64,000 nucleotides of DNA from Pelagomonas calceolata (taxonomy: Eukaryota > Sar > Pelagophyceae > Pelagomonadales > Pelagomonadaceae). The notes under the pieces are model-generated. The model had not been told where the DNA came from. It saw nothing but the letters and a program-made list of their open reading frames with translations, and ran no database searches. Positions 52,899 through 62,218 of this stretch are shown here, one piece after another; the stretch's first letter is position 1; each line of letters starts with the position of its first letter. The position numbers and the translations under genes were made by a program. Location: positions 4,712,001 to 4,776,000 of the forward strand of contig CAKKNE010000001.1 in NCBI GenBank assembly GCA_918797485.1, given 5' to 3'.

Positions 52899-55800
52899 AT
52901 GCCGACGCTCATGAGCGGCGACGCGCCCATGGGCGCGAGCCAGGCGAAGTACGCGCAGGTCGCCCAAGACGAAGGACAAAAACCCCTCGAGGTCGAGGCG
53001 CCGTCGGGACCCCTCGGGAGCGGCGCGCCGCCGGTCATGCGCAAGCCGGCCTTCTGGGCGGCTGTTCTAGTGGTGGCGTTGGGGGCCTCCGTGATGTTAA
53101 GTGGTCCGGCAGCCCCACCACCAACCATCTCGGAAACGCCGGAGACAGACGTACCAGCTACGTCCTACTCGACACCTACTCTACGAGGTACGGAAGATAG
53201 CACGTTAACGGCACTCATCGCGGAGAACTCGCGGTTGCGCGCCGACCTCGCCAGCAAAGGCACAGGAGGCGCCTCGGACGAGGCCTTTTCTGCCTTGTTC
53301 GAGGAGAACGGGAGATTGAGGGCGGAACTGGCCCAGAAACCAGCTTCGACAGGAGGTGAGTTTGACATCGGAGCTTATCGAGCCGAGCGCTTAGCAGCCA
53401 CACCCCCGAACATAATAGAGTGCGCCGAGGCTACTGCAGGCGCGTCCCAGGAGGCCTGCCACCTGCCGAAAGAGCGGCGCTTCGAGGCCATCCAGCAAAA
53501 GGGCATCACGCTGTGGATGACCGGGTTGAGTGGTTCCGGTAAGTCTACCATAGCTAGAGCGTTGGAAGAAGCTCTAGTATTGAAATACGGCAAAGTCGTG
53601 CAACAGCTCGACGGCGACAACGTGCGCACGGGATTGAACAGAGATTTAGGCTTCACACCCGCAGATAGAGATGAATCTGTGAGACGCGTCGGGGAACTCG
53701 CTTGTCTCTTCAACGGCGGCGGCGTCATCACTTTAGTTACGTTGGTGTCACCGTACCGAGCGGCTCGGGACGCCGCGCGCCAAAGACACGAGGAGCAGCA
53801 TCTCAAGTTCCTCGAGGTCTTCATGAACGTGCCCATCGACGAGGTACGGCCCACGGCGTCTGTTGATCTTCGTTCGCGTCGCGTCGATGGCGTCTGGGGG
53901 AGAGCAGGCCGTTTTGGACCGCTTCTGTATATCGTCGCGGCGCGGCGGTCGCGGCGATGGCGTCTTCACCACGCTCACGCGAGCGTGTCCGTCCGACGCA
54001 GGTCCAAAAACGCGACCCCAAGGGCCTCTACGCGAAGGTGGCTGCCGGTGAAATTAAGTCCTTTACTGGTATGAGCGCGGACGCGCCCTACGAGGCGCCT
54101 TTGCATCCTGAGGTGGATTTGCCCAATAGGGATCTGTCGGTGGACGAGTGCGTCCAGCGGTTGCTCGATGTCCTTAGAAGAGAAGGCGTGCTCGAAGGTG
54201 GTATGACGGATCCTTCTGGTTTACCTTTGCCGCCGGGGTACGTGGATGGCTGGCTCGAGGACTCCCTACACTTGTCGGGTAGTGCCGCGATTACCGCTAA
54301 AAACCAAGCTTTGTCGTTACCGAAAGTGCGGCTGAATGATATTGACGTGAACTGGCTCCAAGTACTGGGAGAGGGCTGGGCCGCTCCCTTAAAAGGTTTC
54401 ATGCGGGAGTCGGTGTTGCTCCAATCATTACATTTCAATTCAGTGCTGATTGATCCCTTCGGCAATCAAGGCGACGCGCATATCAACGAGGAAGCGACGA
54501 ACTGGGAGTCGACTTCTCATGCCTCGACAAGAGCTTCTCTCGCGGTACCGATCGTGCTACCCATCACGTCCGGTACGCGCGACGCTATACTGAACAGTAA
54601 CCAGAGAACGGTAGCTCTAGTTGATAAAGATGGGAAATTCCTAGGGCAATTACACGACCCGGAGATCTACAACAACCGCAAGGAGGAAATAGTATCGAGA
54701 TGCTTTGGAGCTATCGACGCCGACCACCCTTATATAAAACATATCTATTCGGGTGGTGATTACCTGTTAGGAGGCGAGATCGAGCTCTTTGAGAGAATCA
54801 CGTATAATGATGGCCTAGACAAGTGGCGCAAGACGCCCAAGGAGCTTTATGGTGAGTTCAAGGCCAAGGGAGCTGATGTCGTCTTCGCGTTTCAGACCAG
54901 GAATCCCACACATGCCGGTCATGCGTATTTGATGAGAACTGGACGAGAACGCTTGGTAGCCAAGGGCCATTCCAATCCAGTCCTGTGGCTCTCGCCGCTA
55001 GGCGGGTGGACCAAAAGTGATGACGTCCCGCTCGACGTCCGCGTGAAACAACACCAAGCGATCTTAGATGAAGGGATGCTCGACCCGTCCTGGACGGTCA
55101 TGGGCATCTGGCCCGCTCCTATGATTTATGCTGGACCTACGGAGGTCCAATTCCACGCCGCTTCGCGCCGAGCGGGAGGGGCCTCCTTCTTCGTCGTGGG
55201 TCGGGACGCGGCGGGCATCAAAGGTTCGAGTGTCGCCGTCACACATACGGATGATGATATGTACGACGCCAATCACGCTAGATTTGTGTTACAAGCGTCT
55301 CCCTTACTTGATGACGGCGTCATGCAGCTTTTATCCTTTGATAAATTTTTTTACGATAAGTCAGATCATCAGATGAAGGCCATGGACCCGTCGCGCGAAG
55401 ATGATTTCATATCTATCTCCGGAAGTAAGATGAGGGCGTTGGCGAGGCAAGGCGCGGTCCCTTGCACGGATCCCATCCCTTCTGATCTACTCGCAGCGAA
55501 CTGCGTCCCGCAGGGCTTCATGGTGCCCACGGGCTGGGCGATAGTGTGTGACTACTACCAGAATGTTGACAGTGGCAAGTTCGTGCCTTGGAGCAAGCGC
55601 GTCGCGTACAACGAAGATAGGGCTACGGACGCGGTGGAAGAAGGGAGATTCGGTACTACTTCGTACTCCTTATTCCCGTCGTATCAAGGCCGTACGATGG
55701 TCTCGCCCTGGCACGACATTCCCCTGCGAAGCGGTTCTCATTATAATTTCATCACTGAAATCCCGATGTATACCTCGGCGAAGATGGAAGTGAGTAAAGA

Positions 55801-56335
55801 AAAGTACCGGAACCCCATCATGCAGGACACGAACAAGGACGGGTCTCCTAGATATTATACCTACGGCGTGCCCTTCTTCAATTATGGGTTACTACCGCAG
55901 ACCTGGGAGGATCCGGCTCTCAAATCGGCCGAAGGGTACGGTGGTGACAATGATCCTCTAGATGTGATCGAAGTCGGCGACGGGCCCCTGCCGATGGGGT
56001 CGACGACTCCGGTCGTTGTTTTAGGTTCATTGGAGCTCATAGATGAAGGCGAGACGGACCACAAGATTATTGCCTTGCGGGCGTCGGACCCGCGCGCGTC
56101 GTCCGTGAGGTCGTTGGATGATTTGGAACGGTCCTCGCCGGGATTGACCGCTCGATTGGTGGACTGGCTCAAGATGTACAAGACGTCGGACGGCAAGGGC
56201 ATCAATCAGTTGGCGAACAACGAGCGGCCGACGTCGGCGAGCGAGGCCGAGGCCATCATCGCCGAGTGCGAGCAGCGCTGGCGGGCGCTGCTCGCGGCGC
56301 CGAACGCGCGGCCCGAGTTCTGGCTGCCGCACTGA
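52899..56335 (+). CDS. APS kinase / ATP sulfurylase / inorganic pyrophosphatase fusion, two exons
   Basis: Exons 52899-53843 and 54002-56335 give 1092 residues. An N-terminal hydrophobic anchor (FWAAVLVVALGASVML, about residue 50) precedes APS kinase with P-loop GLSGSGKST, LDGDNVRTGLNRDLGF and, across the intron, RDPKGLYAKV and SFTGM with DAPYEAP. ATP sulfurylase follows (about 390-790) with QTRNPTHAGH and GRDAAGIK. The last 280 residues are a family I soluble pyrophosphatase: PWHDIPLR, EIPMYTSAKMEV and DNDPLDVIEVGD. Sulfate is adenylated, phosphorylated to PAPS, and the released pyrophosphate hydrolysed to pull the reaction forward. Such triple fusions are reported from heterokont algae. All three active-site sets look intact. 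Confidence 0.93.
53844..54001 (+). mobile_element. introner-like intron, 158 nt, with two cores
   Basis: GT donor at 53844 and CGACGCAG acceptor ending 54001, fixed by the APS kinase frame. It contains GTCGCGTCGATGGCGTC near 53877 and GGTCGCGGCGATGGCGTC near 53947 in the same orientation, suggesting a duplicated or nested element. Confidence 0.65.
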
Positions 56336-56627
56336 CTAGGCGCCCCCTGATATCTCCTGTGTAACGTATGATATCTTAGATTTTGACCGGCGCGGCGTCG
56401 GCGGCGGAGATGAGTGCGGCTTATGGCGGCGGGCCCGTGGCCGCCGCGGTGACGGCGTCCGGTGGGGTGGAAGACTCGCTGCGCACCACGACTCAGAACC
56501 ACTCCACGCCGTCGCCGCGACGACCCCGCGAATACGACTAGTAAATTCAAGTTGATCAAGTTCGGCTAAATCAAGTTACTCTTCGCGCCGCCGCGCATCC
56601 GACGATCAGACAGGCCAAGCACACAAT
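56336..56627. mobile_element. intergenic segment with inverted introner-type cores
   Basis: About 290 bp. GCCGCGGTGACGGCGTCC near 56439 and CCACGCCGTCGCCGCGAC near 56506 are inverted relatives of one another about 70 bp apart, as expected for a complete element with terminal inverted repeats lying between two convergent genes. Confidence 0.4.
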
Positions 56628-57352
56628 CTAGAACGGGATCATGTTGCCCGCGCCCATCTGCTCGCCGAGCGTCTGGCCCGTCTGGGCCTCGGCGACCATG
56701 TTGCCGAAGATGCCGAGCATCGCGAGCCGGCCGTTGGCCATCTCGGCGTTCAGCTTCTGCGTCTTCTTCTCGGGGCTGAGCTTCTCGCCGAAGAAGCCCA
56801 CGTTGTAGTCGCCGTCGTACTTCGACGCGGGCCACCAGGCCATCTCGACGAGGCCGCAGAAGAGGAGGATCTGCGCGACGCCGGCGGCGGGGATGTTGAA
56901 GATGCCCTGGCCGCCGTTGGGGATGTCCGAGAACTTGAGCTGCTGGGACAGCGACAGGTAGCCCGGGAACTCGACGTCGGCGTTGTGGAGCACGCAGCCC
57001 GTGATCGCGACCATGGCGATGCGGCCGTGCTTGCGCTCGACGGCGCGGCGGCGCTCGAAGCCCTCGGGCTGCGTCGTCGAGAGGCCCAGCGGGTCCCAGA
57101 AGCCCGCCGGCGCCTGGACGCCGATGCGCGTCTCGTCGACGGACGCGCTCGCCATGGCGGTCGCCGCCGGCGCGGCCGCGGGCGCCTGGAAGGCGGCCGC
57201 GGAGCCCGCGAGGAGGGCGAGGACAACCTTCTGCTGCGAGGGGAGGGGCGGTCGCGCGTCTTCTCTCTCTAGTGCCGCGCGCGGAAGGTCTCGAGACCTT
57301 GTGTACAAGGTCTATTCCTCCGCTGCGCGACCAGCGGTTGTGCTGTAGCCAT
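56628..57352 (-). CDS. fucoxanthin chlorophyll a/c-binding protein
   Basis: The main exon (57230-56628) encodes 200 residues: a signal-like KVVLALLAGSAAAF with the AAAF plastid cleavage motif, then FWDPLGLS, helix 1 VERKHGRIAMVAITGCVLHN, a second span IPAAGVAQILLFCGLVEMAWW and helix 3 KLNAEMANGRLAMLGIFGNM. The ExxxxxRxAM helices bind chlorophyll and form the salt-bridged pair of light-harvesting proteins. No in-frame ATG precedes AAG at 57230, which follows an acceptor CAG. The nearest ATG (57352-57350) spliced directly to it gives MKVVLALLAG, the usual FCP start, if a GC donor is used; that exon is inferred. Thylakoid membrane protein. Confidence 0.88.
57231..57349 (-). other. inferred GC-AG intron after the FCP start codon
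   Basis: 119 nt from GCTACAGC (minus strand) to CGCAGCAG. It is proposed only because it joins the nearest ATG to the plastid leader and yields the typical FCP N-terminus. No introner core. Confidence 0.45.
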
Positions 57353-57838
57353 GGCGCACGTGGTAGCGACCTTCGCTTGACCCTCGTAAGCCGCCGGCGA
57401 CGCGCAGCGCGGCGGCAAGGCAAGCGATTTGCGATGCCAGCACAAGCTAGATATCGACCCGCCGCGGGCATTTTTGCTCAGTTTTTCGATGCGTGCCGCC
57501 TCGTAGCATTATCGTAGGCCTCTCGTCTGACTGGTTCGGCTGGGGACGCGGCGTAAGTACCATTTTGTAATCCGTGAAGCTAAAGCTCGCAGCCTTTTTG
57601 CAGACGAGGCAAAGGTCACACCCGCCGCGAACACCCGTCGCATGCTGTCCGGGACCGCCTCTGAGACACACAGATAGGAAGAAAGATCGGTTGCGGAAAA
57701 CCGTGCGGGTATTTCATGCTTTTGGCTTTGCAGCGCTGGCGGGGCGAGGAGGACCTAAAGAGGCCAGTTTCGGGACTGCACAGTCCCTCTGAACGTCATT
57801 CATTCGGACCACCCAGCGCTGGTTGCACGACTCCACAA
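57353..57838. other. head-to-head intergenic region
   Basis: 486 bp between FCP and the PAH-like gene. No palindrome copy seen; no RNA gene recognised. Confidence 0.3.
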
Positions 57839-59122
57839 ATGGCCACTGTGGCACAGCGCACTCAGGCTGCACGCGAGCAGGCTGCACGCGAGGCGCGCAA
57901 AGCCGCGGCCACGGTTCTCCTGCGCGAGATAAAACTCGTCTTCGACGACCGCCCAGCGGTGTATCAAGAAATCGTGAAGAACTTGAACTCGCTCTGGAAA
58001 GTAGACGACACTGACGGCTGCTTTGCCCGCGTCGAGGCCCTGCTCGCGACGGCGCCGCGCGCCGACCTCCTGACACAACTCCGCGACTTCATGCCGGCCT
58101 CCTCCATTAATGCCTGGCAGCAGAGCGCACCGGAGCCGTCCGACCCTGGCAAGGGCGAGGGCTCGGCGCGCGAGCCCATCACCTTCGAATCCGACGACGA
58201 GGCGGCGGCAGCGCCCGCTCCGGCGGCCGCGGCGGAGAACGACTCCGACGACGACGTCGTCCTCGTGAGCACGACCCTCACCAACCCCCTCGTCGACCTG
58301 CCACACGCGCGCCACGAGTGCGCCGCGCTGGGCATGCCCGCGCGCGACGACGCCGACGGATTAATGTTGGCGCGGCGCTTCTGCGCGCGCTGCTACTGCA
58401 CGCTCTGCGACCGGCCCGTATCGGACTGCGCGGCGTGGCCCGAGCATAGTCGATACCGCGACGAGCCGCCGTGGCGGGCCGTCCGCGACGCGCTGGTTGC
58501 CGTACCTGAGCCGCCGCCGCGGCGCTTCAAGCGGCCGCGGCTGCGCGGGGCTCCGGCTGCGGCTCCGCGAGCTCAACCGGTCGCGCAACGAGCTACCGCG
58601 GCTCCGCGAGCTCGACGCAGAGTGCCGCAGCGGCCCGGCGCTTTCGACGCGGACGACCGGCGCGAAACCGCCGCCGCCGTCGCCGCGCCGGCTGCTGCAC
58701 CAAACGGCGTCGACGACGCGACGGTGGCGGCGCGCACGAGGTATCTTCTCTTGACCGACGGGGAGATAAGACGGCAGTACGACAAGGGGTCGCTCACCGT
58801 GAGCACGTTGCAGGGGGGCGTCGCGACTGCGCTGGGCGTGGACGAGGATGCCATCAAGGACGTCGTGAAGGCGACGCTGGCCGATTACCTTCATGATCAG
58901 ATGCAGCAGCGGTGCGGCCGAATTGACTGCCTGGTGTGCAAAGGGGGGAAGCACGTGCTCGAGAAGCCGTGCCCGAACACGGCGGCGGTCAGAGCGGCGG
59001 CCGCGCGGTATACGAGATGCAGTTCCTTTTGGGCCGGCGGCGAGGCCACGGCGCCGCCGCCCGCCACGCCGGACGACGGGAACGACTCGGACGTCGGCGC
59101 GTACTTCGAGCTGTCCGATTAA
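57839..59122 (+). CDS. nuclear-type protein with PAH-like and Cys/His domains
   Basis: 427 residues from the ATG at 57839. Residues about 22-90 look like a Sin3-type paired amphipathic helix: LLREIKLVFDDRPAVYQEIV, ARVEALLATAPRADLLTQL and RDFMP. Residues 155-225 hold a Cys/His motif, HARHECAALGMP and CARCYCTLCDRPVSDCAAW followed by H, which I recall from plant and algal nuclear proteins. After a Pro/Arg-rich linker comes a helical module (LTDGEIRRQYDKGSLTVSTL, VDEDAIKDVVKATLADYL) and a CxxC pair (DCLVCKGG). It is probably a transcription or chromatin factor; the exact role is not visible. Confidence 0.6.
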   Translation: MATVAQRTQAAREQAAREARKAAATVLLREIKLVFDDRPAVYQEIVKNLNSLWKVDDTDGCFARVEALLATAPRADLLTQLRDFMPASSINAWQQSAPEPSDPGKGEGSAREPITFESDDEAAAAPAPAAAAENDSDDDVVLVSTTLTNPLVDLPHARHECAALGMPARDDADGLMLARRFCARCYCTLCDRPVSDCAAWPEHSRYRDEPPWRAVRDALVAVPEPPPRRFKRPRLRGAPAAAPRAQPVAQRATAAPRARRRVPQRPGAFDADDRRETAAAVAAPAAAPNGVDDATVAARTRYLLLTDGEIRRQYDKGSLTVSTLQGGVATALGVDEDAIKDVVKATLADYLHDQMQQRCGRIDCLVCKGGKHVLEKPCPNTAAVRAAAARYTRCSSFWAGGEATAPPPATPDDGNDSDVGAYFELSD

Positions 59123-59146
59123 CAACAAGTTTTATGTGCACAAACA

Positions 59147-59599
59147 CTAGTCCGAAGTAGGCGTCTTCAGCACGTACGGCCGCAGCGAAGCGTCCATGGC
59201 CGCGTCGACGGCGTGGTCAATGGGCTTGATGATGAGTGGGATGGAGGCGAGGCCGCAGAACGTCGGCACCATGGGCCGCGTCGTCGCGCGGCCGGCCGTC
59301 GCGACCACTCGATTGACGACGAAGCCTGGCACGATCACCGACGCCAGCGCCTGCCAGATCAGCGCGTCGACGCCGCGCGCCACGTCGCCGTCGCGTTGAT
59401 ATTTGTCGTTCGCGTCGGCGGCGACGTACGCGCACGCGACGCCGTACGTGCCAAAGTACGCGACGCGCGGGATCAGAGGCTTGAAGCTCTCGCCCAGCTC
59501 GTTCGCGTAGCCCAAGAAGCGCACCGGCGTGTCCCTGTAGAGGTCCACGCTTGCCGGCGGCGTCGTAGCGTCGCTGCTTGCTGCATTAGGGCTGGCCAT
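59147..59599 (-). CDS. MTFP1: mitochondrial fission process protein 1 (MTFP1/MTP18)
   Basis: 150 residues. DLYRDTPVRFLGYANELGESFKP is the conserved opening of the MTFP1 family, followed by YFGTYGVACAYVAADANDKY, a central ALIWQALASVIVPGFVVNRV span and the C-terminal FCGLASIPLIIKPIDHAVD. MTFP1 is an inner mitochondrial membrane protein that promotes fission and restrains fusion. Length and order match the family. The stop is 24 bp from that of the convergent PAH-like gene. Confidence 0.9.
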   Translation of the reverse strand: MASPNAASSDATTPPASVDLYRDTPVRFLGYANELGESFKPLIPRVAYFGTYGVACAYVAADANDKYQRDGDVARGVDALIWQALASVIVPGFVVNRVVATAGRATTRPMVPTFCGLASIPLIIKPIDHAVDAAMDASLRPYVLKTPTSD

Positions 59600-59829
59600 T
59601 GTTCACACACTCGTCCCCGTCGCAGCGGTTACGCTGCAGCGGTGAGTGTTCTCGATCGTTTTGGGTCCCGCTGAGAGAGCACGCTGCGCGCGCCAGCAGG
59701 CGTGCGGCTGTACGCGACTGCCAGGGCTTGCTCCCGCTGCCTCCCGCTGCCTTGCCGATTTTGAGGCCTCACTTGATCGCATAAATGGATTCGAGAGGCT
59801 GAGAACTGCATCATTGATTAAGAAATAGG

Positions 59830-60504
59830 ATGGCCGACTTGGACGGTCCGTACGACGTCCCGTGCGGCAGCGACGGCGACGATGCAGCAGCAGCTGATAA
59901 CACAGACCAAGAGGCTGCCACGAGCGACGCCGACCTAAGATTACCACCCTTGCCACCCCCACTCAAGACGCGGAACCTCGAGTTCTGCTGCGGCGCGACG
60001 ACCATCCTGACCTGCGTTTTTATTGCTGTGGGCGTCGCGGCCGCGGTCATCTTCGCGCCGTCGAGCAATTTGAGTTTCACCGCCAAAATAGTGTGCGCCG
60101 TGCTCGTCGGCGTCGAATGCTTGGTTGCGGTTATCTCGCTGCTTGTCATCGGCTTCGGCGATCCAGGTATAGTAAAAAGGACGCCCGCGACGATAAATCC
60201 GATCCCCAAAGAAGTCGCCGAGCGCTTGAGAGCGGGCGAAGGCCTGGACGGCCTCCAGAACTTCGTGGACGAGAGTCGGGGCGTCTACTGCGTCAAGTGC
60301 TGCGTCTGGCGGCCGAGGAACGCCGTGCACTGCACGACGTGTCGACGGTGCTGTCGCGACCACGACCACCACTGCGGCTTTTATGGGCGGTGCATCGCGA
60401 AGAAGAACCTCACCTACTTCTTTGCGGTGGGCCCGGCGGGTTGGGCCGCGATTGTCACTTGTATTGTTTTTGCTGCTTTAGCGCTCGCGCCACCAATAAG
60501 ATAA
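59830..60504 (+). CDS. DHHC-type protein S-acyltransferase
   Basis: 224 residues. Two spans precede the catalytic loop (ATTILTCVFIAVGVAAAVIF; VCAVLVGVECLVAVISLLVI), then FGDPGIV (the DPG motif) and the Cys-rich domain YCVKCCVWRPRNAVHCTTC with CRDHDHHCGFYGRCIAKKN containing DHHC. A last span ends the protein within 30 residues, so it is short and lacks a long C-terminal tail; a fourth transmembrane helix is not evident. Zinc-binding Cys/His are present. It should palmitoylate membrane-associated proteins, usually at the Golgi or plasma membrane. The convergent neighbour's stop is 8 bp away. Confidence 0.87.
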   Translation: MADLDGPYDVPCGSDGDDAAAADNTDQEAATSDADLRLPPLPPPLKTRNLEFCCGATTILTCVFIAVGVAAAVIFAPSSNLSFTAKIVCAVLVGVECLVAVISLLVIGFGDPGIVKRTPATINPIPKEVAERLRAGEGLDGLQNFVDESRGVYCVKCCVWRPRNAVHCTTCRRCCRDHDHHCGFYGRCIAKKNLTYFFAVGPAGWAAIVTCIVFAALALAPPIR

Positions 60505-60512
60505 CAGCACTA

Positions 60513-61208
60513 CTATTTTACGCCCAGCACGTCGTTCTCCTCGTCGAGCCACGTCGGCCGCGCGGGGCTCCGCGAGGAGTCTTCCGATTGAACCGAGGAC
60601 GAGGCCCGCCGCGGGTCGTCGGACTCCGTCGCGAAGGCCGCGTCCGACCTAGCTCGAGCTTTGGCCGCCTCCGCCGCCCGTCTTTCTCTTTCTTTCGAGA
60701 GCGTCGCCTTGCGCATGTCGCGACAGGACTTGACGCACATCAGGCCGAGGCACAGGTAGATGAAGCCCAATAAACCGACGGCGAGCGCTGTGGCCAGCTG
60801 CAACGTGCCGTAATCATTGGACACCTTCGTGTCGATCGTTAGCACGGCCACGAACAGAATAAACAGCCCTTTGATCGCCCACACGTCCAGGAAGCGAAAG
60901 TACTCCAGAAACAAACGCGGCCAGTTCACCTCGGCCATCAAGATCATACATCCAAATACAATCGCGTACGCGCGGATCGCGTAGATCTGCGGCGTCTCCT
61001 GGAACTCGTAGATCTCGATGGCGTTGACGACCACGACGAGCAACCCCGCAAATGCGGTCACCGTCGAGAAACCCCGCAGCGTCCACAGGCACGCGTCGCT
61101 CGCCTCGACGTCGTCGTCTTCCCGGAATGGGCTCCGGTCGTCGTCCTCGGCTGCTAGGTCCTCGGCGGCGGCGCCGTACAACGGTAGCGATTCTCCTCGC
61201 GGCGGCAT
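60513..61208 (-). CDS. four-span membrane protein, COPI-associated/TVP15-like
   Basis: 231 residues. After an acidic N-terminus come four hydrophobic spans: VTAFAGLLVVVVNAIEIYEF, RAYAIVFGCMILMAEVNW, WAIKGLFILFVAVLTI and LATALAVGLLGFIYLCLGLM. The pattern, with Glu/Asn in the second span and a Gly-rich third, resembles the COPI_assoc/Tvp15 family of late-Golgi vesicle proteins. The C-terminal tail is cytosolic, with KERERRAAEAAKARAR and Ser/Asp-rich ends. Assigned by pattern, so moderate confidence; another four-span family such as DUF-type Golgi proteins is possible. Confidence 0.6.
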   Translation of the reverse strand: MPPRGESLPLYGAAAEDLAAEDDDRSPFREDDDVEASDACLWTLRGFSTVTAFAGLLVVVVNAIEIYEFQETPQIYAIRAYAIVFGCMILMAEVNWPRLFLEYFRFLDVWAIKGLFILFVAVLTIDTKVSNDYGTLQLATALAVGLLGFIYLCLGLMCVKSCRDMRKATLSKERERRAAEAAKARARSDAAFATESDDPRRASSSVQSEDSSRSPARPTWLDEENDVLGVK

Positions 61209-61615
61209 TTGTTTGTCCGCTTAACAGTGGCTGGCACGACCACCAGGTGGGAATGGCTTAGCGGTCGCGTGGCTCCCGTTTCGCAGCGCTGAGCGCGTCT
61301 GCGGTACAGAGTGGAGTTGTTTGGTGGCTTGTGGCACGCCTGCTTGCGGTATACGAGGAGTAATCGGTCTCTAAAGCGCGCGCTCTGCTTGATGCTAGTA
61401 TGCCTATGATTTAGCTAAGCTCTCAGCCGAGCAGCAAGCAAAAGAGCGGTGAAACAGCTCGCTTTTGTACACGCTGGGACGTCGGAAGAGCTGAGCCATC
61501 GCGGAGAACAATTGTGGGCGGCCAGTGGACGTAACCGCGTTCGGTAGGCGCAGAGCGCTGCCCACAGCAACTCCAAGCGAGGAGGCCAAGCCAGCGCGGC
61601 GGGGCCTCAAACAGT
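61209..61615. other. head-to-head intergenic region
   Basis: 407 bp upstream of the TVP15-like gene and GAR1. A CTAG site at about 61395 is not part of a full palindrome. Nothing else recognised. Confidence 0.3.
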
Positions 61616-62161
61616 ATGCGGCCACCCGCCTCCAAGGGCCGGGGCTTCGGCGGCGCCCGGGGACGCGGCGGCGGCAAGGGCGGCCGCGGCTTCGGCAAGG
61701 GCCGGGGCGGGCGCGGACCGGAGGGCCCGCCCGACAGCGTCGAGCCCGTCGGCACGCTGATGCACGACTGCGAAGGTGACCTCGTCTGCAAGCTGACGCA
61801 CGCCAAGGTCCCGTATTTCAACGCGTCGATCTATGTGGACAAAAATACCAGAGTCGGCAAGGTCGACGAGATCCTGGGCCCCATCAACGAGGTCATGTTC
61901 ACGGTGAAGCCCGACGCCGGCGTGCACGCGTCCTCCTTTAAAGCCGGGGACACGTTCTCGATCGACCCCATGAAATTATTACCTATGAGCCGTTTTACGG
62001 GCGGAGGCGGCGGCGGCGGCGGCGGGCGCGGCCGCGGCAAGGGGGGCAAGGGCGGCCGCGGCCGCGGCGGCAAGGGCAAGGGCCGCGGCAAGGGCGGCTT
62101 CGGGCGGGGCAAGGGCTCCCCTGGCGGCGGGAGAGGGCGGGGGCGCGGGCGCGGCTGGTGA
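61616..62161 (+). CDS. GAR1: H/ACA snoRNP protein GAR1
   Basis: 181 residues. A central beta-barrel core (about 44-120: EPVGTLMHDCEGDLVCKL, VPYFNASIYVDKNTRVGKVD, EILGPINEVMFTVKP and FSIDPMKLLPMSRF) is flanked by GRG/RGG-rich tails at both ends, the classic GAR1 layout. GAR1 joins NAP57/dyskerin, NHP2 and NOP10 in H/ACA RNPs that pseudouridylate rRNA and snRNA in the nucleolus. Everything needed is present; length is normal. Single exon. Confidence 0.95.
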   Translation: MRPPASKGRGFGGARGRGGGKGGRGFGKGRGGRGPEGPPDSVEPVGTLMHDCEGDLVCKLTHAKVPYFNASIYVDKNTRVGKVDEILGPINEVMFTVKPDAGVHASSFKAGDTFSIDPMKLLPMSRFTGGGGGGGGGRGRGKGGKGGRGRGGKGKGRGKGGFGRGKGSPGGGRGRGRGRGW

Positions 62162-62218
62162 GTCGTCGGTCGCGAGGCTCGTAAACAAGCTACGAATAGA
62201 TTCTTACAACATAAGCGA

